Assembly: GCF_032854445.1 (NCBI RefSeq)
Contig: NC_088306.1
Span: 9,326,193-9,390,192 of the forward strand
Reading direction: 5' to 3'
DNA from: Liolophura sinensis
Taxonomy: Eukaryota > Mollusca > Polyplacophora > Chitonida > Chitonidae
DNA: 64,000 nucleotides
In this document: positions 45,803 through 57,384 of the stretch, piece by piece
How positions within the stretch are numbered: the stretch's first letter is position 1
How the letters are laid out: each line of letters opens with the position of its first letter
Position numbers and translations under genes: made by a program
Notes under the pieces: generated by a model
The model's database searches: none
The model's input: only the letters and a program-made list of their open reading frames with translations
Told to the model about the DNA's origin: nothing

Positions 45803-48800
45803 GCAAGCAACAAATCATCCACCCCTGGCTAAAATGGTAATTTTGGTGCTTGCTTTTCCTTACAAGGCAACATGTAATTTTAACGACCAAATAAAAACTT
45901 GAAAATCTACAGCTTTCTCTTTCTCAAGACACATATATACTGACTCCAAAAAACTCATTTAAATGTACCAAAGCTGTAAGCAAAGGACTAAAATGGCAAT
46001 TATTGACTATTTCTGTGAAAAACTGTAGAAAAGCTTCATTTTCCATGTACCGTTTTCATAAGGCTAATCAAATTATGCTCAAAAGTAGTTTGCAACAAAA
46101 AAATGCAAAATGAATATTATGCAAGCACTTTCACCTATCTACACAGGATCCTCCCCCCTCCCCCTCCCCCTCCCCCCCCAAAATACTCCAAACTCTATAT
46201 CGAAGAAAAAGTAGAAACTGTTCCTCATGAAAGAAATAGCAAGCAACAAATCATCCACCCCTGGCTAAAATGGTAATTTTGGTGTTTGCCTTACAAGGCA
46301 ACAGCTATTACCAAAGACCAAATCAAAATCTAAAAACCTCTAGCTCTTTGTTTTAAGACACATACTGACACCAACTAACTCATTTAAGTCTCCTAAAGTT
46401 AAAACTTACAGCTCATAATGGTACTTATTAACTTTCTAAATCTCAGAAGAAAAATGCTGACCTATAGACATTGAATCTCCTGCCTTTTTATGAGCTCTAG
46501 TCCAACTTACATGTATGTTTCATTACAAACTAACAAATGTTCTTTCTATGAAAAAAAAAATAAAGTGCTTACAAATCAATTTTTTCTGTGATAAACAGCA
46601 GAAAATCTTCGTTTTCCATGTACTGTGTCTCCAAAAGCCTAATTAAAACATATTCAAAAGTATTGTGGATCAACAAGTCTAAACTAAATATGTTATAATC
46701 AATTTTTTTTCATTTTATACTCATTATCCAGCAATGACATATACTCTGAATTTTAAATCAAACACGAATTAGAAACTGTTACTCATGAAAGAAATAGCAA
46801 GCAACAAATCATCCACCCCTGGCTACAATGGTAATTTTGGTGCTTGCTTTTCCTTACAAGGCAACATCTAATTTTAAGGACCAAATAAAAACTTAAAAAT
46901 CTATAGATTTCTGTTCGTCAAGACACATATATACTGACTCCAACTAACTCATTTAAGTGTACCAAAGCTGTAAACAAAAGACTAAAATGCCAATTATTGA
47001 CTGTTTTTGTGAAAAACTGTAGAAAAGCTTCCTTTTCCATGTACCAATTTTATCAGGCTAATCAAATTATGCTCAAAAGTAGTTTGCAACAAAAAAATGC
47101 AAAATAAATATCATGCAAGCACTTTCTCCCATCTACTAAGGATCCTTTCCCCTTTCCCCCAATCCCCCAAAATATACTCCAAACTGTATATCATAGAAAA
47201 AGTAGAAACTGTTCTTCATGAAAGAAATAGCAAGCAACAAATCATCCACCCTTGGCTAAAATGGTAATTTTGGTGTTTGCTTTTCCTTACAAGGCAATAG
47301 CTAATATCAAAGACCAATTCAAAATCTAAAAACCTCTAGCTCTTTGTTTTAAGACACATACTGACACCAACTAACTCATTTAAGTCTGCTAAAGTTAAAA
47401 CTTACAGATCATAATGGTACTTATTAACTTTCTAAATCTCAGAAGAAAAATGCTGACCTATAGACATTGAATCTCCTGCCTTTTTATGAGCTCTAGTCCA
47501 ACTTACATGTATGTTTCATAACAAACTAACAAATGTTCTTTCTATGAAAAAAAAAATAAAGTGCTTACAAATCAATTTTTTCTGTGATAAACAGCAGAAA
47601 ATCTTCGTTTTCCATGTACTGTGTCTCCAAAAGCCTAATTAAAACATATTCAAAAGTACTGTGAATTAACAAATCTAAACTAAATATCTTACAAGCACTT
47701 TCTTCTATTTATACCCATAATCCAAAAATAACATATACTCTAAATTTTGAATCAAACACGAATTACTAAAAATATCATGCAAGCACTTTCTCCCATCTAC
47801 TAAGGATCCTTTCCCAGTCCCCCCAATCCCCCAAAATATTCTCCAAACTGTATATCATAGAAAAAGTAGAAACTGTTCCTCATGAAAGAAAAAGCAAGCA
47901 ACAAATCATCCACCCCTGGCTAAAATGGTAATTTTGGTGTTTGCTTTTCCTTACAAGGCAACAACTAATACCAATGACCAAATCAGAACCTGACAAGGTC
48001 TCTGTTTTAAGACACATACTGACACCAACTAACTCATTTAAGTCTACTAAAGTGAAAACTTAAAAATCAAAATGGTAGTTATTAACTTTCTAAATTCAAC
48101 AAAAAAAAAAATGCTGACCTATAGACATTGGTTCTCCTGCCTTTTAATGAGTAGGGCTCTCGTCCAACTTACATATATGTTTTATTACAAAATAACAAAT
48201 GTTCTTTCTATCAAACAATAAATGAAGTGTTTATAAATCAATAATCTCTATGATAAACAGCAGAACATCTTCATTTTCCATGCACTGTGTCTCTAAAAGC
48301 CTAATTAAAACATATTCAAAAGTATTGTGGATCAACAAGTCTAAACTATATATCTTATAATCAATTTTTTTTTCATTTTTTACTCATTATCCAGCAATGA
48401 CATATACTCTGAATTTTGAATCAAACACGAATTAGAAACTGTTACTTATTAAAGAAATAGCAAGCAACAAATCACCCACCCCTGGCTAAAATGGTAATTT
48501 TGGTGCTTGCTTTTCCTTACAAGGAAACAGCTACTACCAAAGGCCAAATCAAAACCTGAAAATCTCTAGATCTCTGTTTTTAAGACACACACTAACTCAT
48601 TTAAGTCTACTAAAGTTAAAACTTACAGATCAAAATGGCAATTATTAACCTTCTAAATCTAAGAAAAAAATGCTGACTTACAGACATTGATTCTCCTGCC
48701 TTTCAATGAGTAGGGCTCTAGTACAACTTACATGTATTTTTTATTACAAAATACCAAATGTTTTTTGAATTTAAAAAATAAAGAAAGTACCTATAAATCA

Positions 48801-49370
48801 ATTATTTCTATGACAAACAGCAGAAAATTTTGATTTTCTATGTACTGTGTCTCCAAAAGCCTGTGAATCTGTGAATCAACAAATCTAAACTAAATATCTT
48901 ACAAGCACTTTCTTCTATTTGAACTCATGATCCAAAAATAAAACATACCCTAAATTTTAAATTCAGCACAAAACAGGTACTGTTACTCATGAAAGAAATA
49001 GCAAGTTGACAACAAATCATCCACGACTAGCTAAAATGGCAATTTTGGTGCTTTTCTTTCGTTTTACAAGACAACAGCTAATACCAAAGACAAATCAAAT
49101 ACTTGAAAATCTCTAGCATTGTTTGTTTTGAAGAAAGATAATGAAACTACGTAGCTAATTTTTTTAGTGTGGTAAAGTTAAAAATAAAAGACCAAAATGG
49201 CATTTGTTGTCTACTTTAATCTTAGAAAATAAATTACTGACCTAAACATTGATTTTCCTGCCTTCAGGTCAATATATAGGGCTCTAGTACAACCTGAATA
49301 CAAAATACCAAACGTTCTATCAAAAAATCAAATAAATACAAACTGCCCGCAAATCAGTAATCTTGTACCA

Positions 49371-49479
49371 TGAATTAATTAATTAATTACTATTTATATA
49401 AATGTTCTTTATATATTACTGTAATTCCCAACAGGAGATGAATACACAAATCTACTTCAACCTCTGAGTAAAAGTACAA
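49371..49479. other. Boundary between satellite block 1 and the promoter-like duplication
   Basis: AT-rich sequence ('aattaattaattactatt') separates the last decayed satellite unit from the first duplicated copy. Nothing else is visible. Confidence 0.5.
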
Positions 49480-50452
49480 AGTATTTAAAACTACAGTATT
49501 TTTCAAACTTGAAACCTTTCATAGTACCTGACTTAAAATGATTAAGTATAACTATAGACTATTTAGAAAAGTGTGGAAAACATTGGCATACATGGATAAT
49601 TTAAAGTATACAAACAATAAAATAATCAGAGGAATCTAGCGTTTCAAGTTTGCATGCTATAAACTATAATTAGTTTAACTGAAGGGATAATACACCATGG
49701 TGGTAATATCTACAGGTGGGTACAAATAAATTACAATACATCTGTCAGTCTATTTCTGTATCTATAAATAAAGTACGAGGTTTCTTAGATAAATCTCCAG
49801 AAACTGAACCAAAATGCTGATTTACAAAAGAAAAGCAGAATTAAAATACCCTCTGAAAGCTGGTAAAGCTAAAGTCAAGAATATTTCAAGATAGAAGAAA
49901 TATTTTGATTCATAAAATATTATAGATTTTACTTTTTTGGTCAACAAATAAGATCAATGTGAAATCTGACTCGGACTGATTAAGATTGCATCCCTGAGAT
50001 ACAGTACCTTCATTTTATCAGAGTATATTAGATGAATTGATCTATTACATGAACATACACGGGCAGTAAACTACATGTAAGCCCACATAAAATTAAGAGT
50101 TTTTGAAAAAAACAAAACAAAACAAGGATAAAATGGCGCTATGAAAGGAAGAAGAATAAATCGTACCACAGGCTACAGTATTGTTTCTGATTTATCACTG
50201 AATGTGACCAAAACCCTCCAATCTGTATGAGATCTACCTTTGTAACATCAATTTAATGTCTTTTGTGTATTTTAAGTCAATATTGAAAACAAACAGCGGT
50301 TTTATAGGCACAACATACACCTGTGTCTCGTGGCTCCCTTTTTTTCACCGGCAAGCCTAGGCTACACATTTCGCGGTCGGAAAACTTTGTATCCCGACCG
50401 CATTCCGACAAAGACGGCCTGACACAAGAACGATTAACAAGAATTAGCTTAC

Positions 50453-50590
50453 CTGTGTACGCTAGCTTGTCGGGTGTTTCACTCAGGATTTTTTTAGAAT
50501 TTGAAGTAAAAGGACCACGAGGTCATTTCACCTCACAGCGAGCTGACCACAAAACTGTCTGTTGATATTTCATCCGGCCTTGGATACACC
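50453..50590 (-). other. Candidate untranslated first exon, copy 1
   Basis: On the minus strand the block downstream of the CRE triplet ends in ACACAG|GTAAGC (donor at 50452). The block is well conserved with 51845-51995 of copy 2, including 'aaaggaccacgaggtc'. Short ATG frames in it close quickly, so it would be 5' UTR. The next exon would lie left of the satellite; none was recognised. Exon status is inferred from donor, CRE position and conservation only. Confidence 0.35.
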
Positions 50591-50601
50591 GTTGACGACG
50601 G

Positions 50602-50637
50602 TGACGTCATTATCATGACGTCAGATCGATGACGTCA
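50602..50637. promoter_or_regulatory. CRE triplet, copy 1
   Basis: Perfect TGACGTCA at 50602-50609, 50616-50623 and 50630-50637, start-to-start spacing exactly 14 bp. This octamer is the cAMP response element bound by CREB/ATF bZIP dimers. Confidence 0.75.
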
Positions 50638-51844
50638 CAAATATACACTGCACTTTTACAATACAATGCAAAATATGTCTACAGGGTTTTTCACATTTCA
50701 CAAATAAACGAGGGAGCAACACAAGTAGATATAGAAATATGCTACATTTTGAGTACACACATTAGCACTCATGGACATCCTTCATTAATTATCTGTTTCA
50801 ATAATCCTTCTAATCAAAATGAAAAAAAAAATTCTTTTTTTACACCAAAGGCAAAAGCAAATATCTCCTACCATTAATTAAGCTTTTCGAAAAATATTCT
50901 TCCAACTCTGAACAGTTCATAGTAGGCCTACTTGACTCAAAAATGATTATATATAATTGTACAGTATTTAGAAAAGTATTGAACACACTGACATACATGT
51001 ACACACACGATTTACAGGATAAACAACGATAAAATAATCAGCTGAATCTAGCGTTCCAAGTTTGCAAGATACAAACTATATATAATTGCTATAATTTATC
51101 GGATAATGCACCGCGATAGTAACATCTACAGGTGGGCACAATGCATCTATGGGTGTATTTACGTGCACATGTTTGTATACATAAATAAAGCACGAGGCTG
51201 TGTGTATAAATCTTGCAAATCTGAACCAAAAAATAATCTACAAGAGAAAAACCGGAAAGAAAATATTTTCTGAAGGCTGGTAATGCTAAAGAATATTTCA
51301 ACGTGGAAGAAAAATTTTAATTAAAAAAAATCTAGTACATTTTACTTCTTTGGTTAAGTAGTAAAATCTATGTAAAACCTGACGCTGGCCTATTTAGGAC
51401 TGCAGCTCTGATATACAGCACCTTCATTTTATTACAGTGAATTAAATTAACTGATTTATTAAATGAACATATACAGAGGCAGTAAACTAGATGTAGACCC
51501 ATATGAAATTAATAAAAAGTTAAAAAAAAAAAAGAGCAGGTAAAATGGCGCTATGAAAAGAAGGAAAGCAAATCCTACTACAGCATTTTACAGGCTTCAG
51601 CACTGATCCTAATTGAACACTGAAGCCCTAATAACCAAAACCCTGTAATCTACATATGGGGTATACTTTTGTACACCAATTTAATGACTGAGTGTTGAAG
51701 TTAATACTGAAAACAAAAAAGGCTCAAGGCTCCCTTCTTTTCCATCAGTGAGCCTACACATTTCGCGGTCGGGCAACTTTGTGTCCCGACGGCATTCAGG
51801 CGAATGGGGCCTGACACAAGAACGATTACCAAATATTCGCTTAC

Positions 51845-51995
51845 CCACATCACTCTGAAATGTGTGTACATCAGCTTGTCGGGTATTCCACTCAGGTTTT
51901 TTTTAAGAATTTGAAGTAAAAGGACCACGAGGTCGTTTCAGCTCAGCTTGCTGACCATAAAACTCTCTGTTGATACTTCATGCTACCTTGGATAC
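51845..51995 (-). other. Candidate untranslated first exon, copy 2
   Basis: Minus-strand homologue of 50453-50590. It ends in GATGTGG|GTAAGC (donor at 51844) and has about 17 extra bases before the donor compared with copy 1. The donor hexamer is identical in both copies. Confidence is limited as for copy 1. Confidence 0.35.
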
Positions 51996-52003
51996 AACAC
52001 CGT

Positions 52004-52039
52004 TGACGTCATCATCATGACGTCAAAGCAATGACGTCA
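52004..52039. promoter_or_regulatory. CRE triplet, copy 2
   Basis: Perfect TGACGTCA at 52004-52011, 52018-52025 and 52032-52039, again exactly 14 bp apart, although the bases between the sites differ from copy 1. Two more single sites lie to the right, at 52674-52681 and 52742-52749. Confidence 0.75.
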
Positions 52040-52172
52040 CAAATAAACCTTTAACTTTTGCAATGCAAAAGTTTTCACACTTCACAAATAATCGACAGAC
52101 TAGTACAGGTAAATATCTTTAGAAATATGCCAAATTTGGGGCATAAACATTTCCACTCACGGACAAAGTTAA

Positions 52173-53289
52173 TAACTGGAAATAATGAAAGAATTAAAGT
52201 GTTTACTCCTTCATATGTAAACGTATTTCGCTAGTTCAGATATAGGTTTGTCTTGACAATATCTGTTACATACACCAACAGGAAATATCGTTTCCTGTTT
52301 ATGGGGAAAATTGCATCAATCCACATGACTTTACAAAAACATCTACTTAGACATTATACACATGGATTAAAAGTTGTCGTCTGTTCAACTTCAGCTTGGG
52401 TTTAATGTTTTGATACAGTTGCTACTATATTCGGGCCTACTGGTTTAAACATTCGTGCCACAAGCCAGGAACCGCCCATTTTCTTCAACAAAAAAGGATT
52501 CTCTTATTAAACTAAAATATTGAATAGTCATCTGTAACAATGTCAATTCAGCTTTACACATTTTACCCTAATTTCACTTACCGCTACAGCGTTAACATTA
52601 CACTTGATGACCTCTGTGCAAGCGCCAGTACCAGCATCCCCAAGTGGAATGACGACTTGTTTATGACGTCATGTAAAGCTGAGAACGATTGTGTCTACGT
52701 CATAAGATATCATATACTTCATTTGGCTGGTTTCCTCGCCCTGACGTCAGATGGCGCTAATCGCTTATTTATAGAAAGGGGAGAGAATGACTTAATCAGG
52801 ACTTAACGCCACATTGCCAATATAACTAAGTTCATGGGTCTAATGTATAGCCTATCTATATACTCATTTTAGGAAAAAAATATTCACAACGTTTTTACAC
52901 AATTTTACGAAATTGAACTCGTAACTCTACTGAATCCTGGAATTTAACGCTGTACTCAACTGTCGATGGCTCCGTGGATTCGGTTCAAATCGTCCAAAAC
53001 TGCTATGTTGCTGATTTCGTCCAAGTTATAGGAGTGAAATCGTCCAATAGCCTAGTTACAGGTGTGGATTAACCCATTAATAATAGGCGGGGTGGGCAGA
53101 AGTCACCCGAAACAAAGGGCCAATCAGTATACTTAGGTAGCCATGGCAGTTGCTTGCCCGTACATGTACATAATGTCATCAAGACTCTGTAAATTAAACC
53201 AGATATAGGCCTAAAGTTACTTGAAATTAATCTGGATTATATTTAAGAAACAAAGGCGATGTTCTTTGAGTTCGCTGGAGGTCTAGAAC
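52173..53289. other. No supported gene
   Basis: AT-rich sequence with two single CRE octamers (52674, 52742). 'ggacttaacgccacattgccaatat' at about 52798 resembles the short interspersed element end seen at 12555. No gene was recognised. Confidence 0.4.
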
Positions 53290-53540
53290 TTTGGGTGACG
53301 TCTACTAGGCCACAGTGCAATCAACATCAGTGCATTTTTTTTTTTAGCTAAATCTATCATGGTGCTATAGGGGCGTGTAATTTGCTTCTATTTGTGCATT
53401 TACGCGAACAGTTAGAATAAAGTGAGGTAAAATGACAAGAGGCCATATTTCACCAGTTACGTGTGACGATTTGCCAGCTATCACACTATCTTCGATGCTC
53501 CGATTTTACTCTCTCTACGCGGTGGTCCTTCACATTACAC
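53290..53540 (+). repeat. Dispersed repeat family F1
   Basis: 'gacgtctacta', 'caacatcagtgcat', a T run, 'ggggcgtgtaatttgcttctattt', 'gcgaacagttagaataaa', 'gaggccatatttcaccagttac' and 'tatcacactat' occur in F1 order. Confidence 0.7.
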
Positions 53541-54322
53541 ATAATGACTGTGATCACACAACTGGCCCTACACAGATAGCTTGTGGTTTTAGGGGTCTGC
53601 ACCGTATGTCTTTGTGGGTCAGTGGAATTGTTGGGATTCTTGTTCTGCGCATTTTTCAAGTCCCTATGTCTGTAAAACAAATAAATGCAGAAAAAAAACA
53701 GTAATGATACTCGATCATGTTGAATATATGGAAAAACTTTTCCCACTTAGCGATTTTTAAATGCTCACATGATTTATCAGCAATTACGAAATTTATTAAG
53801 AAGTTTTGAAAATTTTCGTTTAAAAAAAGCGCAAATCTTATCAGGCTGAAATTTGACATGTTGTTACTCAGTGAGTAAACCAGCCTTGATCGTAAAAAAG
53901 TTTGATTTACGAATGCAAATTAGGCTTCCGTATGGCCATTTTAATACGTCACATTACTTGTTTTTTCAGCTTCACTCTGTTTTTCAGCTAATCTCTTTGT
54001 GCGCTGAATCCAAATATGCCAAAAATTTGTATCAAAAGTGTCAAGACTTTACTGAAGTGAGAAAAAACACAGAAAATTGGCGAGCTTTTGTTGTTGTTGT
54101 TTTGAAAACTCACAGACAGACGACCCTTTATATGTATTTGATATACCAAGTTCACTCGTGCAGGTCTAGCGTCTTATTTCCTGAAACCCGCTATTTGAAG
54201 AAATCAGACTAAGTTCTGTAGAACGAAACCTATAAACGTTAGAATGACGAAACCTGTACCAAGTCGTAGCCTGTTAAGAGTGTTGACCCCCGAAACGCTA
54301 TTGGTTCAGAGCTTTAATTTAT

Positions 54323-54391
54323 GCTTTTGCCAGACCATGATGCTTTCACGAAGAGCTTTTGCCAGACCATGATGCTTTCACGAAGAGCTTT
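54323..54391 (+). repeat. 32-bp tandem duplication
   Basis: 'gccagaccatgatgctttca' plus 'cgaagagctttt' appears twice, at 54329 and 54361, with no differences over almost the whole unit. Confidence 0.95.
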
Positions 54392-54426
54392 ACTCTTATA
54401 CAATTTGGATGTTTTGATCATGCAAC

Positions 54427-54464
54427 AATCACCCAAGAGCAATCGATTTTGCTCTTGGGTGATT
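54427..54464. repeat. Perfect 16-bp-stem hairpin
   Basis: AATCACCCAAGAGCAA (54427-54442), loop TCGATT, then the exact complement TTGCTCTTGGGTGATT (54449-54464). No mismatches. Confidence 0.95.
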
Positions 54465-54498
54465 TTAACTTACCCCTTTTCATGGGTGGAGAAAGCCT

Positions 54499-54960
54499 AT
54501 GTGCATGGAGTTAACCGCTGACAATTGGCAATTAACACTGGGTATCTTTTTAATATGTGACTATTATCATGTAAAATACAAGTATTGCAGCTCTCAAACA
54601 AAATGCTTCATTTTGATTCCGTATTTCTGCATTTTCTTACCATTATCAGGTGAAAATGTTGAAATATTGCGTCAAAGTAAAGCTTTCGTGAAGTTACACT
54701 ACTTGTGTATTTCTGGGAATATCCTATTGGTGGAAGGATGGTGGTATCGAGCAAACTTCATAGAGGTGTATAAGACAGCATTAGATAGCTCCATTACCAA
54801 CAATGTTATTGAATTCACATCTGCGTGGTATCAGAATCATAAGAAGACTTTGCTCCCGAAAATACTAAATTATAACGAACACCTTTTTTACCTGACCAAT
54901 TTGTCCCATTGTGTTTATTTCATAGAAAATGTACAGCTCCATAGACAGTCTTATAATTAG
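54499..54960 (+). CDS. Unrecognised ORF or possible terminal exon
   Basis: A 153-codon frame ends at TAG 54958-54960. A plausible acceptor (TTCTTACCATTATCAG) ends at 54649, so the coding part could start at 54650. The stretch AFVKLHYLCISGN followed by ILLVEGWWYR is hydrophobic and faintly recalls the third membrane segment of class B GPCRs (N-x-x-W-x-L-V-E-G), but the following residues do not fit that family. No repeat homology was noticed. It may be a chance frame. Confidence 0.18.
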   Translation: MCMELTADNWQLTLGIFLICDYYHVKYKYCSSQTKCFILIPYFCIFLPLSGENVEILRQSKAFVKLHYLCISGNILLVEGWWYRANFIEVYKTALDSSITNNVIEFTSAWYQNHKKTLLPKILNYNEHLFYLTNLSHCVYFIENVQLHRQSYN

Positions 54961-57384
54961 CGGTATATTTAATTTATTTTCTTGGTAACAACAACGGCCA
55001 AGGAACATTTAATTTCCTAAGAACAACAGACGACACCTACATGATAGATGTATCGGTAATAACATTCACTTATATTTCTTCCAGCAACACCACTTGACAA
55101 AAATTATTTTACACTTACAGTAATATATAGGAGTTATTTCACTAAAAATGCTTTAAATGTGGTGTTAATAATGGAATTTCAACCTGCGTTTGTACAATGG
55201 CGTAACCAGAATGATTAAAATTTCTAGAATTTCTACACAGACTGCTATGTTTGCAAAATAAGAACTTGAAACATACAAGCAATGCATCACAGAAGTGAAG
55301 TCACTATAACATCAAAAACAACAACAACAAAAAAAAAACAACATGAACAATGCCTGAAAATAGGTGCCAGTCACATTTCTGTGCCCTTTGGATAAAGTTG
55401 TATGACCCAAGTAACCTTGGCTCTATATCATATAACATGCAACAATATGGTTCTTCCCATTTCCTCCAAGGGTGTTTTCTAAAAAAATGCCTAGCTCCAA
55501 TAATCAGGCTTAATAAACTCAAGAGTCTGTGAAACAGTTAACATGGTTCACATAAGAGGTGTTTTTGAGATCACAGCTACACAATATCACCCTCTACATT
55601 GCATCACCAAATCTCTACGACCTATTTGCATATTTCTAAACATACATGAACGAAGCATCCAATGAAGGTCTCTACAGTAACCTTATTTAACCTTTTTCGC
55701 AGACAAGGTGTTTCTTTAGATATATTCTGGAGGCATTATTCTGTGTAGACTGATAAAAGTAGACTTTTTATAAGGCCCTGAAATTGGTCAATCTAACCAA
55801 TGTAGTTTCGTCTCCTAAATCAAATTATAAATGTACATAAATTGCATGCAAAATTGCTCTTTCATATGCAAAAAATTGGGGTATATTGAAAGGAGTCCAT
55901 TGACAGTTAAGTCACAGTGGTGCAAACCCACATTGTTCTCTGCAGGTAGTAGACAGTTCTTTCCAGGGAAATTTCACAAAAAAGTGTCCCACGTTTATTA
56001 AAACAAAGTCAGAATGAAGTGGTTGAGCTCTTAAGCGGTATTTCTGATGACAGAACCCACAATGAATTTATATAATACAATTCATAAAGTAACACAATAT
56101 CATACCAATGCTAAAATTTTAGTCACATGTCACATAGTACATTTACTGATCTCCACATAATAATTGAAATCATCAAGGGTAAACATAGTGCAATTTATAA
56201 TGAGAATAACTGTCAACTACACATGTTCTTATTTTAATTCAGTTTCCTGCTGTCACATCATGGTGAAAGCCTATGAAACAATGCAGTATGATAAAAAATG
56301 CGCATATCCAAGTAAATTTATTTGCAATAACGTTCACAAACCTTGATTTCTGTAATAACCTGACCACTTAATGTGCGAATTCCTGCCAAGGGTAAAAATG
56401 ATGCCTACAACAAAGCTTAGTTGATTAAATACTATCTCAATGTAAACACAATCTATCACATTGTATATTAACATGTAAATATATATTTACCATCACCTAA
56501 AAAATAAAATTTATCTCGCAAAGATCATGTGTACCTTGTAAAGTATATACACATTAGCAAGTTAGTCTACTGATGGATAGAATGACAAAAATTTAAGTTG
56601 CAACATAATGGAATAGAATGCTGCCTGAGGTGAGAGGTAAAGTGTAAAAATAGTATTTGTTTTAATATAAAACCTTACTAACACATCAATGGATACAAAA
56701 AAAAAAAAAAAAAAAACAGGTATTAAAATTGTAAAGCCACAATTTCATGAAGGACAAATATTTTTTTTAATACATGAATAATTACATTTTCATACAACGC
56801 AATTTCTCAATGCCTATCAATAAAAAAAACTCATGACCAACATCAATTAACCATTTATTTGTTTCTATGATAATAACAAGAGAAACAGCATTATTGCAAC
56901 CAAATGCATTTTTTTCCCAGGAATCATAACAGAATACACGGGATGTTTGTCAGTGTGCTTGTGACGACACTGAAGATTCTCTCCTTAGAGGGAGAAAACC
57001 CTAGTACCCCTAAAACACATACATTCAACATGCTGAATGAGTATGTACCTGCAAATGTGGTCAAAACTTCTTTCACGGCTCAAAACAGGTTCCTAACACA
57101 TTTCAAAGTGGTATGACCCAAGTGACCCAAGTGACCCAGGTCCAATATTACGCAACATGGACTATACGAGTCTTACCACTTTCTGGGGTGTTTTGAGAAT
57201 TGCCACACACCTATTTTCAGGCTTGTCCTTTTTGAGGAATTCAGGAGTAACAATCAAGAAAAAACTGCTCAACAACTGATCCATGTATATTATTCACTTA
57301 GTAATAATGGCAAAATGCCCTTCTTCACACGTGTGGGAATACAATCTAACACACAGTAACAAGGTTACAAAAATTTGCTCCCTT
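54961..57384. other. AT-rich interval with a diverged direct repeat
   Basis: No gene recognised. 'gtatgacccaagt' starts two loosely similar blocks of about 90 bp (55409-55490 and 57111-57200) that also share 'gcaaca' and 'gggtgtttt'. An A20 run lies at about 56697. 'gtgacccaa' is tandemly repeated at 57120. Confidence 0.45.

Larger units (their letters stand above)
25385..49370. repeat. Large complex satellite array, block 1
   Basis: About 46 copies of a core of roughly 85 bp (from 'catgaaagaaa' through 'gcaagcaacaaatcatcc', 'ggctaaaatggtaatttt' and 'tgcttttccttacaagg') recur throughout. Core starts alternate by about 396 and 560 bp between 31.7 and 39.5 kb (for example 32067, 32627, 33023, 33583, 33982, 34542, 34939), so the higher-order unit is about 956 bp. 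The two spacer types share ancestry: both carry an 'aatggcacttatt' block and an 'actaaatatcttacaagca'- or 'aatatcatgcaagcact'-type block. The left edge (25.4-31.6 kb) and right edge (48.4-49.4 kb) are diverged; the centre is homogeneous. Unit short ORFs of 60-66 codons recur but look noncoding. Confidence 0.97.
49480..50785. repeat. Direct duplication, copy 1
   Basis: Aligned landmarks with copy 2 at an offset of about 1,402-1,407 bp: 'tatttagaaaagt', 'aataaaataatcag', 'gaatctagcgtt', 'acatctacaggtggg', 'taaaatggcgctatgaaa', 'cacatttcgcggtcgg', 'aaaggaccacgaggtc' and the CRE triplet. The match is best over the CRE and exon-like block. Confidence 0.88.
50895..52172. repeat. Direct duplication, copy 2
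   Basis: Second copy of 49480-50785, separated from it by about 110 bp. Diverged by substitutions and small indels, so the duplication is not recent. Confidence 0.88.

Noticed and set aside
25489-49050. Satellite core as a Pol III gene: TGGCTAAAATG fits the loose box A pattern and the hairpin ends in TTTT
   Set aside because: No box B is present at a suitable distance and the loose box A pattern is common by chance.
25385-49370. CRISPR-like or bacterial repeat array
   Set aside because: Unit length near 1 kb, related spacers, SINEs and spliced exons nearby show a eukaryotic satellite.
52540-52806. 88-codon plus-strand frame next to CRE sites
   Set aside because: No recognisable motif, no convincing start or splice context, and it ends in a SINE-like tail.
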